A DNA stretch of 64,000 bases from Streptomyces spectabilis (GTDB lineage: Bacteria; Actinomycetota; Actinomycetes; Streptomycetales; Streptomycetaceae): assembly GCF_008704795.1 (NCBI RefSeq), contig NZ_CP023690.1:9248501-9312500 (forward strand), read 5' to 3'. Every line of letters starts with the position of its first letter. Within the stretch, counting starts at the first letter, position 1. A model generated the notes under the pieces. It was not told the origin of the DNA. It saw only the letters and a program-made list of their open reading frames with translations, and ran no database searches. A program made the position numbers and the translations under genes. This document shows positions 54,973 through 63,424 of the stretch, one piece after another.

Positions 54973-55791
54973 ATGGCCACGCCGCGCCAGGGACATCAGG
55001 GGGACCCCTACGCGCGGGACCCGGGGGAGTTCCAGATCCCGTACTCCTGGGTCCCCGAGCCCGACCTGCCCACCGGACGACACGTGGACGGGCCGGGCCC
55101 CGGCCGCCCCACCGCCCCGCGCCGCCGCCGGGTACGACGCGGCGCCCTCGTGCTCGTGGCCGTGCTCGCCCTGGGCACCTCGGCGGCGGCCGCCCTCAGC
55201 CAGGAGACCCTTCCGAACGACTGGCTGCCCGCCTGGGGCGTAGGCCCCTTCCCCGACCGCTCACGCACACCGCACACCTCCACGGACACGCACACGACCA
55301 CGGCGGCGGCAGGAGGCGAGGACTCTCCTTCGGCCACGGACACAGCCACAACCACAGCCACGGACGCTGCCACGGCCACCGACACCGATCCGGGCACAGA
55401 CACCCCCTCCGGTACGCCCGTCAGCTGGGCCGACCTCGACGTGGGTGACTGCGTGGCCGCACGCGAGGCCCGCACCACAGCGCTGCGCGTCGACTGCGAC
55501 GACGCCCACCACTTCGAGCTCTTCGCCACCGCCCCGCGCTATCGAGCCACCACCTACCCCGGGGACGCCGTCGCCCAGGCGCACGCCCGACAACAGTGCG
55601 CACAGCGCTTCACCGCCTTCACCGACGCCTACCTCGGCACCGACGACCTGAACTGGACCGCGGGCACCGTCGGCCGCTCCTCCTGGAGCGTGGGCCGCCG
55701 CCCCGTCTTCTGCTACCTCATGGACCGCTCGAAGAGCGCGCTGTACGGCTCAGCCCTGTCGGACGCCCCCGGTTTCACCGCCTCCGACTGA
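54973..55791 (+). CDS. Septum-formation-family membrane protein
   Basis: The 272-residue protein has a soluble Pro-rich N-terminus, one membrane segment near residues 57-75 (RGALVLVAVLALGTSAAAAL), a Thr/Asp-rich linker (~90-150) and an extracytoplasmic domain with VGDCVAARE, VDCDDAHHFELFATAP, a QQCAQRF helix and a late Cys. The paired cysteines and the DCxxxHxxE pattern match the actinobacterial septum-formation (DUF4190-associated) family. The function is poorly known. It is not clearly linked to the conflict island on its left. Confidence 0.8.
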   Translation: MATPRQGHQGDPYARDPGEFQIPYSWVPEPDLPTGRHVDGPGPGRPTAPRRRRVRRGALVLVAVLALGTSAAAALSQETLPNDWLPAWGVGPFPDRSRTPHTSTDTHTTTAAAGGEDSPSATDTATTTATDAATATDTDPGTDTPSGTPVSWADLDVGDCVAAREARTTALRVDCDDAHHFELFATAPRYRATTYPGDAVAQAHARQQCAQRFTAFTDAYLGTDDLNWTAGTVGRSSWSVGRRPVFCYLMDRSKSALYGSALSDAPGFTASD

Positions 55792-55838
55792 CCAGCACTC
55801 CACGGTCGCGCCGTCGGACGTGGGACCTGTGCGGCTCA

Positions 55839-56483
55839 TCAGGCCCGCAGATAGCGGATCACCGCGAGCACCCGTCGGTTGTGGTCGTGCGACACGGGCA
55901 GCCCCAGTTTGTCGAAGACCGCCGCCACATGCTTCTCCACCGTGCCCGCCGACACCACGAGGGCCTGTGCGATCGCCGCGTTCGAACGGCCCTCCGCCAT
56001 CAGCTTCAGCACCTCCCGCTCCCGCTCGGTCAACGGCGCCAGCTCCGCCGCGCGGTGGCTCGCGCCCGCGAGCTGGGTGACGACCTCGGGATCGAGCGCG
56101 GTGCCGCCCGCCGCCACCCGCTCCAGCGCGTCCGCGAACTCCGCGATGTTGGCGACCCGGTCCTTCAGCAGATAGCCCACCCCTGCCGAGCCGCCCGCGA
56201 GCAGCCGCGTGGCGTACTTCGTCTCCACGTACTGCGAGAACAGCAGCACTCCCGTGCCCGGGTGCGTACGGCGGATGTCGATGGCGGCCCGTAGGCCCTC
56301 GTCCGTATGGGACGGCGGCATCCGGATGTCGACGACGGTGACGTCGGGTCGGTGCTCGGCCACCGCCACGCGCAGTGCGTCCGCGTCACCGACGGCTGCA
56401 CACACCTCATGCCCCCGCTCCACAAGCATCTGGGCCAGCAATTCCCGCAGTACAGCGGCATCCTCGGCGATCACGACACGCAT
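55839..56483 (-). CDS. NarL/LuxR-type response regulator
   Basis: The 214-residue protein has a receiver domain (phospho-acceptor Asp in VVDIRMPP) and a LuxR-type helix-turn-helix (LTEREREVLKLMAEGRSNAAIA). It lies 12 bp after the sensor kinase gene and should be phosphorylated by it, then control the ABC-2 exporter operon. Confidence 0.95.
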   Translation of the reverse strand: MRVVIAEDAAVLRELLAQMLVERGHEVCAAVGDADALRVAVAEHRPDVTVVDIRMPPSHTDEGLRAAIDIRRTHPGTGVLLFSQYVETKYATRLLAGGSAGVGYLLKDRVANIAEFADALERVAAGGTALDPEVVTQLAGASHRAAELAPLTEREREVLKLMAEGRSNAAIAQALVVSAGTVEKHVAAVFDKLGLPVSHDHNRRVLAVIRYLRA

Positions 56484-56495
56484 GGTGGAATGCTC

Positions 56496-57899
56496 TCACG
56501 CGTGCATCGGCAGCTCGACGACCGCTGTCGTCGGTCCACCCTCGGGGCTGTGGACCACCAGTCGGCCGTCGACCGGGCGCACCCGCTGGACGAGACCGGT
56601 CAGGCCGCTGCCCGCGCCGACGGCCGCACCGCCCCGGCCGTCGTCCACGACCTGGAGCCGCAGCATCCCGTCGTGGCACTCGTCCACCGTGAGGATCACC
56701 TGCGTCGCGCCGCTGTGCTTGATCACATTGGTGAGCAGCTCGGCCGCGCAGAAGTACGCGATGGTCTCGATCGCCGGGGTGGGGCGCCGGGGCACATCAG
56801 CGGTCAGCTCGACCGGGATGCTGCTGCGGGCGGCGAGCGTGGCGAGGGCGTCCGGCAGACCGTCGTCGAGCACCGGCGGGTGCAGGCCCCGGGCGAGGTC
56901 GCGCAGTTCGGTGAGTGCCTCGGTCGCGTTCCGATGGGCACCGTCGACGAGTTGTCGCACACGGGTCAGGTCGATGGGGTCGTCGGAGGGATCGGCCCGG
57001 TCGTCACTGTCCGCCGTGCCGAGCCGCTCCTTGATCATGTCCAGGCTCATGGCGACCGCGACGAGCCGGACCTGCGCTCCATCGTGCAGATCGCGCTCCA
57101 CGCGGCGCAGCAGCGCCACCGAGTCGTCGACCGCCAGGGCGCGGGTCTCCTCCAGGTCACGCACCCTGTCGGCGAGCTGACTCGGGCCGAGCAGGGCACG
57201 CAGCAGCCAGCGGTCGGCCGATACCACAAGCCGTGTCGGCCACGGTGCGAGCAGCAGCAGCGCCACACCCAGCGCAAGGGCCCCGAACGTCCCGGCGAAG
57301 GTGTCCACTTCGAGGTCACCGGCCGGAATCGGCGTGAGGACGGGCATGCCGTCCGTGTCACCGGGGCTCGGCTGCTGCCCGAAGACCGCCCACCGCAGCG
57401 GCGCCGTGACATTGACCAGACCGGTCAGCCACCACAGCACCGCATACATCCCGAGTGCGCTCACCGGCAGCTTCACCAGGACGTAGGACACGGCTCGCCA
57501 GCCCACGCCGTCCCGCAGCCCCGCGTCGAGCCGTCCGAAGAGCCCCGTGCCCGCGGAGGGCGGCTCCAGGGCCGGCAACCGCTCGCCGAGGAGCCCCGCT
57601 GCCATGCGCCGGTGCACCGAGCCGAGGGCCCGCGCCAGTCGCACCCCAGCGACCAGGATCAGGACACCGACGACCGCGCCGAGCAGCGACACCGCCAGGC
57701 CCGCGCCCAGGGCGAGCAATACGGCCAGGACGACGCCGCCCACAAGCCCGAGCGGAAGGGCGAGCAGGCAGTAGGCCGTCTCTCTCCAGGCGCGCCGTGT
57801 CAGGGGCGCTCGCAGCATCACGCGGAGGAAGGAGCGCCCGGAGGCAGTGGGGGAGTGCGAGCGCGAGGGAGCCTCGCTGGTGTCGTGCATAGTGATCAT
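56496..57899 (-). CDS. NarL-type sensor histidine kinase
   Basis: The ~467-residue protein has N-terminal membrane segments with an Rsb/PspC-like sensor region, a HisKA_3 dimerisation box (ERDLHDGAQVRLVAVAMS) and an HATPase domain (LLTNVIKHSGATQVIL, VVDDGRGG, GSGLTGLVQRV). ATG 57899 or ATG 57890 may be the start; AGGA precedes the first. It belongs to the operon ATPase-permease-kinase-regulator. Confidence 0.92.
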   Translation of the reverse strand: MITMHDTSEAPSRSHSPTASGRSFLRVMLRAPLTRRAWRETAYCLLALPLGLVGGVVLAVLLALGAGLAVSLLGAVVGVLILVAGVRLARALGSVHRRMAAGLLGERLPALEPPSAGTGLFGRLDAGLRDGVGWRAVSYVLVKLPVSALGMYAVLWWLTGLVNVTAPLRWAVFGQQPSPGDTDGMPVLTPIPAGDLEVDTFAGTFGALALGVALLLLAPWPTRLVVSADRWLLRALLGPSQLADRVRDLEETRALAVDDSVALLRRVERDLHDGAQVRLVAVAMSLDMIKERLGTADSDDRADPSDDPIDLTRVRQLVDGAHRNATEALTELRDLARGLHPPVLDDGLPDALATLAARSSIPVELTADVPRRPTPAIETIAYFCAAELLTNVIKHSGATQVILTVDECHDGMLRLQVVDDGRGGAAVGAGSGLTGLVQRVRPVDGRLVVHSPEGGPTTAVVELPMHA

Positions 57900-57906
57900 T
57901 TTCCTG

Positions 57907-58701
57907 TCAGGCGTCGCGTCGGGCCAGCAGCCGTGCGCCCACGCCGAGGACAACGGCGGTGTACAGGCACAGGACGGCGAATCCGGTCCATGGAGCGAGC
58001 ATGTCGGAGACCGGCTTGGTGACCGCGAGGGAGTTACCAGCGATCATGGTAGGGAAGTACTTGGCGACGGTGGGACCCGATATGCCGCCGATGAGCGCGG
58101 GCAGGACGAAAGTGACGCCGACGAGCGAGGCGATGGCGCTCGCCGTGTGCCGGATGATCGCGCCGATCCCCAGGCCCATCAGGCCGATCATCCCCAGATA
58201 GGCGCCGGACATCAGCACGGCCCGCAGCACTCCCGCGTCCCCGAGGTCCGGCCTCGGCACCCCTGCGGCCAGGGCGGCACGCCCCGCGAAGAACGTCAGG
58301 AAGGCGACGACCTCGCCCACGAGGAGCACCACCCCGCCGTACACGCACGCTTTGGCGGTCAGCAGGAGGCGGCGGTCGGGTAGGACGGCGAGTGTCGAGC
58401 GTATGGACCCGGAGGAGTACTCCCCGGTGACGATGAGGACGCCGAGGACCCCGATGAGCAACTGGCCGAGGGCGACACCCGCGAGGACGTTGTTCGTCGG
58501 ATCGAAGGTGGCTGCCTTGTCCGGCGACGGCGCCTTGGTGTTGGCCATGGTGACGACGCCGATCGCGACCATGCTCACCACGGTGAGCAACAGCGCGTAG
58601 AACGTCGAGCGCAGGGTGCGCAGCTTGACCCACTCCATGCGGGCGGCCTGACGGAAGCCGTACCTGGCGGGGGCACTGGCGGTGGTGGCGAGGGTGGTCA
58701 T
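57907..58701 (-). CDS. ABC-2 type permease
   Basis: The 264-residue protein has about six membrane segments and the ABC-2 landmarks EYSSGSIRSTLAVLPDRRLLL after the second segment. It is translationally coupled (ATGA) to the ATPase gene and forms an exporter with it. The substrate is unknown; cell-wall-active peptides are usual for such exporter plus two-component operons. Confidence 0.92.
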   Translation of the reverse strand: MTTLATTASAPARYGFRQAARMEWVKLRTLRSTFYALLLTVVSMVAIGVVTMANTKAPSPDKAATFDPTNNVLAGVALGQLLIGVLGVLIVTGEYSSGSIRSTLAVLPDRRLLLTAKACVYGGVVLLVGEVVAFLTFFAGRAALAAGVPRPDLGDAGVLRAVLMSGAYLGMIGLMGLGIGAIIRHTASAIASLVGVTFVLPALIGGISGPTVAKYFPTMIAGNSLAVTKPVSDMLAPWTGFAVLCLYTAVVLGVGARLLARRDA

Positions 58702-59492
58702 TGCGGATTCCTCTCGGCGCCGACGGGCTTGGTGACGCCGCGGGCCCGCTGGGGAGTACTGGGGAACGGAGGGGTGGTGACGCCGCGGTACTCGGCGGAT
58801 CCGCTGGTCAGCTCGAAGAACGCCTCTTCGAGTGAGCGGCCGTCCGCCGTGAGCTCTCGCACCGAGGTGTCGGCGAGGAGCCGCCCCTGTCCGATCACCA
58901 CCAAGTGGTCGGCGGTGAGCGCCATCTCGCTGATGAGATGGCTCGACAGCAGCACGGTGCGGCCCTCGGCGGCCAGGGAGCGCATCAACTCGCGGATCCA
59001 GCGCACGCCTTCCGGGTCGAGGCTGTTCACCGGCTCGTCGAAGAGGAGTACCTCCGGATCGCCCAGGAGCGCGGCCGCTATCCCGAGTCGCTGGGCCATC
59101 CCCAGCGAGAACGTCCCCGCCCGCCGCCCGGCGACGTCACTCAGGCCGACGACACCCAACACCTCGTCCACCCGCGCCCTCGCGATGCCACCGCCTGCGG
59201 CGAGCGCCGCCAAGTGCGCCCGCGCGCTGCGGCCCGGATGGAATGTGCGCGCTTCCAGGAGTGCGCCCACTTCACGCAGGGGCCAGCTCAGCTCCCCGTA
59301 CAGGCGTCCGGATATCCGGGCCCAGCCGGTGTCGGGCTTGTCCAGGCCCATGACCATGCGCATCGTGGTCGACTTGCCCGAGCCGTTCGGCCCGAGGAAG
59401 CCCGTCACGGCCCCCGGACGCACCTCGAAACTCAGGGCGTCCACGGCGGTGGTGGGTCCGTACCGTTTGGTGAGCTCTTGGACCTCGATCAT
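58698..59492 (-). CDS. ABC transporter ATP-binding protein
   Basis: The 264-residue ATPase has Walker A GPNGSGKS, the signature-like FSLGMAQRLG (LSGGQ form changed to SLGMAQ, common in ABC-2 export ATPases), Walker B LLFDEPVNSLD and switch His in LLSSHLISE. AGGAG lies 5 nt before ATG 59492. It is the first gene of the ABC-2/two-component operon. Confidence 0.95.
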   Translation of the reverse strand: MIEVQELTKRYGPTTAVDALSFEVRPGAVTGFLGPNGSGKSTTMRMVMGLDKPDTGWARISGRLYGELSWPLREVGALLEARTFHPGRSARAHLAALAAGGGIARARVDEVLGVVGLSDVAGRRAGTFSLGMAQRLGIAAALLGDPEVLLFDEPVNSLDPEGVRWIRELMRSLAAEGRTVLLSSHLISEMALTADHLVVIGQGRLLADTSVRELTADGRSLEEAFFELTSGSAEYRGVTTPPFPSTPQRARGVTKPVGAERNPQ

Positions 59493-59593
59493 CACAACTC
59501 CTGCGGTAAGCCCGGCCCGCGCCCGGCGTGGTCAACACACCTCACGCTAGGCCGCCCACCAGCACCGCAGGAACGGTGATTTCCTCCGACTGA

Positions 59594-59613
59594 CCTGGGG
59601 GTTTTCCCCCAGG
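59594..59613. promoter_or_regulatory. Perfect inverted repeat upstream of the ABC/two-component operon
   Basis: CCTGGGGG-TTTT-CCCCCAGG lies about 100 bp before the ATPase gene. Position and symmetry fit an operator for the operon's own response regulator; as RNA it would also make an 8-bp hairpin. Confidence 0.5.
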
Positions 59614-59630
59614 CGGCGATCGGCCGCAAG

Positions 59631-59731
59631 CGACGAAAGTCGACGACGAAAGTCGACGACGAGAGCCGACGACGAGAGCCAGCAGCGACCGATCACGATC
59701 CCCGGACGGCGACGGCGACGGCGACGGCGCC
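59631..59731. repeat. 13-bp and 6-bp tandem repeats in the intergenic region
   Basis: Units GACGACGAAAGTC and GACGACGAGAGCC (13 bp) occur head to tail at 59642-59680, with a partial copy from 59631. A run of GGCGAC hexamers follows at ~59707-59731. The region (59493-59935) holds no gene. Confidence 0.6.
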
Positions 59732-59862
59732 GCCCGCACCCCGAGGATCCAGCCAACGAGCCCCCCTGCGCGCCGCTCCCGCTCGTGTGGGTGATGGACG
59801 ACCGTGCCGCGTGGACCTCACGATCCGGAAGTGTCGGGACAAACACCCGCCGACAGCCCTAG

Positions 59863-59890
59863 CCGTCAAACATCAGCCGTCAAACATCAG
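59863..59890 (+). repeat. Two tandem 14-bp repeats before the small secreted protein gene
   Basis: CCGTCAAACATCAG occurs twice, head to tail (59863-59876, 59877-59890), 45 bp before the ATG, where an activator or repressor could bind. Just after the gene a different 14-bp unit (CTGACAGCTGGCGG) is repeated at 60319-60346. Confidence 0.6.
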
Positions 59891-59935
59891 CTGGGCAAGC
59901 ACCAGAGCGTGCTCGCGACACCGAGGAGCGGAACC

Positions 59936-60322
59936 ATGACGTACCCCAAGACCACCCTGCGCATCGCCCTGACCTGCGTGCTCGCCCTGGGCCTCACCGG
60001 CCTGGCCCAGACGGGCGGCGCGACCGGGTCCAGAGCGGCAGCCGAGGCCCGAGAACCCGCGTGCCCGCCGCCCGGCGGTGGCAGCTGCTACTTCGAGTAC
60101 TACGAGAGCAGCGGCGCGCGCACCATCGAGTTCGACCCCGAGGTCGGCCGCTGCTACAACACGTCCTCGGGCGGCGCCGTCCGAGGGACCAACAAGACCA
60201 ACCGCACGGTCCACCTGTGGCCCACCAGCAACTGCTCCGGCAGCGCGACCGCACTGGTCTCCCCGGGCTTCTCGTGGAACGACCCGTCCCACCACTACTA
60301 CTCGTTCCGGCCGATCCGCTGA
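59936..60322 (+). CDS. Small secreted protein, possibly peptidase-inhibitor I36-like
   Basis: The 128-residue protein has a signal peptide (LRIALTCVLALGLTGLAQTG) and a mature part of ~85 residues with four cysteines (CPPPGGGSCYFEYYE, GRCYNTSS, SNCSGS) and many aromatics. The Cys pattern and the beta/gamma-crystallin-like rhythm resemble small Streptomyces peptidase inhibitors of family I36, but I am not certain. GAGGAGCGG precedes the ATG. Confidence 0.7.
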   Translation: MTYPKTTLRIALTCVLALGLTGLAQTGGATGSRAAAEAREPACPPPGGGSCYFEYYESSGARTIEFDPEVGRCYNTSSGGAVRGTNKTNRTVHLWPTSNCSGSATALVSPGFSWNDPSHHYYSFRPIR

Positions 60323-60366
60323 CAGCTGGCGGCTGACAGCCGGCGGCTGGTAGCCGACAGCGGAAT

Positions 60367-60418
60367 CGGACGGGCGCGGGACCGCGATGGACACCGCGGT
60401 CCCGCGCTCGGCCCGTCC
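60367..60418. terminator. Bidirectional terminator between secreted protein and CMD genes
   Basis: A perfect 13-bp stem (60374-60386 with 60395-60407, 8-nt loop) has additional outer pairing (GGACGGG with CCCGTCC). It lies between converging genes and touches the end of the CMD gene. Confidence 0.75.
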
Positions 60419-60891
60419 TAGGCGAACTGGCCCACCTGGTAGTCACCTCCGGGGTTCGCGGTGATGACGTTCAGGCGGTTGAAGGCGTTCATGACGGCTA
60501 TCTCCGCCACCAGCGCGGCGAGTTGGTCCTCGTCGAAGTGCTTGGCGGCGTTGGCCCAGGTCTCCTCGGTGACCCCGCCGGCCGCGTCGGCGATGCGGGT
60601 GCCCTGCTCCGTGAGCTCCAGGGCGGCCCGCTCGGCCTCGGTGTACACCGAGGCCTCCCGCCACGTCGCGAGCAGGTGGAGCCGGGTGAGGGTCTCTCCC
60701 GCGTGCGTGGCCTCCTTGGTGTGGATGTCGACGCAGAAGCCGCAGCCGTTGATCTGGCTGGCCCGCAGCGCCACCAACTCCCGGGTCGCGTCGGGCAGGG
60801 TGGACTCCGCGAGCGCCTTGCCCGCCGATGCGAGGTGCTTGAGGGCCTTGCCCGAGGCCGGGTGGGCGAGGAAGTTGAGACGGGGTTCCAT
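60418..60891 (-). CDS. Carboxymuconolactone decarboxylase/AhpD-family protein
   Basis: The 157-residue protein has the AhpD-type redox motif GCGFCVDIHTKEA with CxxC and the conserved His, in the family's all-helical fold. Such proteins act as peroxidases or disulfide reductases. AAGGAG lies 6 nt before ATG 60891. It diverges from an ECF41-type sigma factor, and CMD-family genes are the standard neighbours and targets of ECF41 sigma factors. Confidence 0.9.
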   Translation of the reverse strand: MEPRLNFLAHPASGKALKHLASAGKALAESTLPDATRELVALRASQINGCGFCVDIHTKEATHAGETLTRLHLLATWREASVYTEAERAALELTEQGTRIADAAGGVTEETWANAAKHFDEDQLAALVAEIAVMNAFNRLNVITANPGGDYQVGQFA

Positions 60892-61000
60892 GATGATCTC
60901 CTTGGTACGCGCGACCACCAGGCCGCGCCGAGTGGACGGAGCGCCGCTCGTGGGACCGCGTGCGCGCCGCAGTCACGAGCCGTGCTCGCTGCGCACCTCC

Positions 61001-61029
61001 GACGAGGCAGCCTCGCGGAATGTGAGGCC
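61001..61029 (-). promoter_or_regulatory. Candidate ECF41-type promoter for the CMD gene
   Basis: On the minus strand the sequence reads GCCTCACA-N16-CGTC. I recall the ECF41 promoter consensus as TGTCACA-N16-CGTC, so the spacing is exact and the hexamers nearly so. The -10 element is at 61004-61001, about 110 bp before the ATG. Confidence 0.65.
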
Positions 61030-61037
61030 CCGCGCCG

Positions 61038-61065
61038 ATCTCACATTTCGGCGGGCTGCTTCGTC
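61038..61065 (+). promoter_or_regulatory. Candidate ECF41-type promoter for the sigma gene
   Basis: On the plus strand the sequence reads ATCTCACA-N16-CGTC, with CGTC at 61062-61065, about 42 bp before the sigma ATG. It mirrors the CMD promoter across the inverted repeat AATGTGAG-N13-CTCACATT (61019-61047). Confidence 0.65.
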
Positions 61066-61106
61066 GTACTGGTGACGGCGGACACGGCCAAAGGAGCAGC
61101 GACACC

Positions 61107-62042
61107 ATGAGGACCCCGTACGAATCCGAGGACGACGGCCTGGACCCGGGCTTGAGCGCGATCATGAGCGAGCGGCGTCAGCTGATCAACGTCGCGTACC
61201 GGCTGCTCGGCTCCCTCGCCGACGCCGAGGACGTCGTACAGGAGACGTACGCCCGTTGGTACGCCATGTCCCGCGAGCGGCGGGAGGCCATCGCCTCGCC
61301 CGGGGGCTGGCTGACGAAGGTCGCGAGCCGCATCTGCCTCGATCTGCTCGGCTCGGCGCGGGCCCGGCGCGAGAGCTATGTGGGCGCATGGCTTCCGGAG
61401 CCGGTGCCGGACCACAGGGAGTGGGCGGACGCGCGGTCGGGCGGCAGGGCGGCCGATCCGGCCGACCGGGTCACCCTCGACGAGTCGGTCAGCATGGCGT
61501 TCCTCGTGGTGCTGGAGTCGATGACTCCGGCCGAGCGCGTGGCGTTCGTCCTGCACGACGTCTTCCGCTACTCCTTCGCCGAGGTGGCCGAGATCGTCGG
61601 CAGGACACCGGCGGCGTGCCGTCAGCTGGCTTCGTCGGCGCGCCGCCGCATGCGCGCGTCGGACGCGCCCGCGGCGACCCCGGCGGCACAGCGCGCCGCC
61701 GTCGTCAGGCGGTTCAAGGAGGCGTGGGAGGCCAAGGACATCGCCGCCCTCGTGGACCTCCTCGACCCCGATGCCGTGGGTCTCGCCGACGGCGGGGGAA
61801 TGGTCAGCACCGTGCCGCTCACCGTGGGGAACGAGGCGGTCGCACGCCAGCTCGTCACTGTGATCACCATGGTGCCCGACCTGATGCTCGTGGAGCGGAC
61901 GGTCAACGGTCAGCCCGGCCTGGTGGTCGAGCACGAGGGCGCCATCGCGTCCGTGGTCGCGTTCGACTTCGCGGGGGACCGGATCAGCCGCTTCTGGTCG
62001 GTACGCAACCCCGAGAAGCTCCGGCCGTGGACGACGGCCTGA
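61107..62042 (+). CDS. ECF41-type RNA polymerase sigma factor (SigJ-like)
   Basis: The 311-residue protein has sigma-2 (AYRLLGSLADAEDVVQETYARW) and sigma-4 (MTPAERVAFVLHDVFRYSFAEVAEIVGRT) regions and a C-terminal SnoaL-like domain (~200-311), the layout of ECF41 factors. In that group the C-terminal domain regulates the sigma part directly, with no anti-sigma gene. AAGGAG precedes the ATG. It is divergent from the CMD-family gene, the expected target. Confidence 0.93.
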   Translation: MRTPYESEDDGLDPGLSAIMSERRQLINVAYRLLGSLADAEDVVQETYARWYAMSRERREAIASPGGWLTKVASRICLDLLGSARARRESYVGAWLPEPVPDHREWADARSGGRAADPADRVTLDESVSMAFLVVLESMTPAERVAFVLHDVFRYSFAEVAEIVGRTPAACRQLASSARRRMRASDAPAATPAAQRAAVVRRFKEAWEAKDIAALVDLLDPDAVGLADGGGMVSTVPLTVGNEAVARQLVTVITMVPDLMLVERTVNGQPGLVVEHEGAIASVVAFDFAGDRISRFWSVRNPEKLRPWTTA

Positions 62043-62083
62043 CTATGGCCGCACCGCACCACCGCCCACCGGGGCCGACCGGA

Positions 62084-63019
62084 TCAGTGCGCGATCGAGT
62101 CGATCAGCTCACGTGCCCCCTGCCGCAGCAGGGTCACGGCCACCGAGGTGCCGAGCGTCGCCGGGTCGAGGGGGCCCGCCCACTCGTGGGCGTTGAGGAC
62201 CCGCTTGCCGTCGGGCGTGAAGACCCGGGCGCGCAGTGACAGGTCGCCGCCCGCGTCGCAGCGGGCGTACCCGGCGATCGGCGAGTTGCAGTGCCCCTGG
62301 AGCACGTGCAGGAACATCCGCTCGGCCGTGGCCTCGCGCCAGGCGTCGCGGTCCCCGAGCCCGCTCACCAGGTCGATGGTGTCGGCGTCGTCCTCGCGGC
62401 ACTGGAGCGCCAGGATCCCGGCGCCGATCGGCGGACACATCGTCTCCACGGACAGCACCTCGGAGACCAGGTGCATCGAGTCGATCCGCTCCAGGCCGGA
62501 CACGGCGAGCATCAGGGCGTCGGCCTCGCCCGCCGCGAGCTTCTGCAGTCGGCGGCCCGCGTTGCCGCGCATCGGCACGCACGTCAGATGCGGGTGGGAC
62601 GCGGCGAGCTGGGCGATGCGGCGCACCGACGACGTGCCGATGCGGCTGCCCGCGGGGAGCTGGTCGAGCGTCAGGCCGTCCGGGTGGATCAGCGCGTCGC
62701 GGATGTCGTCGCGCTTGAGGAAGGCGGCGAACGTCGTGCCCTGCGGCAGCGGCCGGTCCGCGGGCACGTCCTTCACACAGTGCACGGCGAGGTCGGCCTC
62801 ACCGGCCAGCAGCGCCGCGTCGACCTCCTTGGTGAACGCGCCCTTCCCGCCGAGCTGCGCAAGGTCGCCCATCCAGCGGTCCCCGGAGGTCGTCACGGGC
62901 AGGACCTCGGTACGGACTCCGGGGTGCAGGGCGGCGAGTTCGGTGCGTACGCGCTCGACCTGGGCCAGGGCCATGGGGGAGGAGCGGGAGACGATGCGGA
63001 TCAGCTCGGGAGCGGACAT
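62084..63019 (-). CDS. hemC: Hydroxymethylbilane synthase, stand-alone HemC
   Basis: The 311-residue enzyme joins four porphobilinogens into hydroxymethylbilane for haem and cobalamin. Family motifs are [40 protein letters not shown], and [13 protein letters not shown], with the Cys that carries the dipyrromethane cofactor. It is not beside other haem genes, so it is probably a second copy. VHCVKD replaces the usual VHSxKD. ATG 63019 is preferred; the frame is open upstream but has no other start signal. Confidence 0.92.
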   Translation of the reverse strand: MSAPELIRIVSRSSPMALAQVERVRTELAALHPGVRTEVLPVTTSGDRWMGDLAQLGGKGAFTKEVDAALLAGEADLAVHCVKDVPADRPLPQGTTFAAFLKRDDIRDALIHPDGLTLDQLPAGSRIGTSSVRRIAQLAASHPHLTCVPMRGNAGRRLQKLAAGEADALMLAVSGLERIDSMHLVSEVLSVETMCPPIGAGILALQCREDDADTIDLVSGLGDRDAWREATAERMFLHVLQGHCNSPIAGYARCDAGGDLSLRARVFTPDGKRVLNAHEWAGPLDPATLGTSVAVTLLRQGARELIDSIAH

Positions 63020-63424
63020 GACGTACACCTTAGGCCCTCGCGGGCGAGGCCCCGGCACCGGCGCGTCATCTAACTGGGCTACGGAACCTGGCGGTTGACG
63101 GAGGCGAACCGTCCGCCCTTCGCCACGCGCCCGACGCGCTCGGCGTACGGACCCCCTCGCTCCGGGATCGGCCCCGTACGCCGGACAACCCTCCAGGTGG
63201 CGGCCGGTTCCGGGAGCTGTCGGAGTCGTGGGAGCCCTGCCCGCGCCACTCCCGCGGCGGTCGGCGGGCCACGTCTCGTCGTCGTGTGCGAAGTCCGCGC
63301 GGTCCGTCCGCGCGCTGTCGTGGAACACCGGGACCTCCCCTTCGAGCTCTCCGTCCCGCACGATCTGTGTCCGGATCCCGTGGCCCGGCCCTACCGGCCG
63401 GTCAGCCCGAGCCGACCCGCGGGC
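63020..63424. other. Intergenic stretch without a recognised feature
   Basis: About 400 bp separate hemC from the MFS gene on the same strand. The minus frame of hemC stays open to 63361, but that part is Arg/Gly/Pro-rich and has no start signal. No terminator or RNA gene is evident. Confidence 0.45.

Noticed and set aside
63020..63361. N-terminal extension of HemC
   Set aside because: HemC proteins start near SAPELIRI; the extension is Arg/Pro-rich and lacks a start signal.
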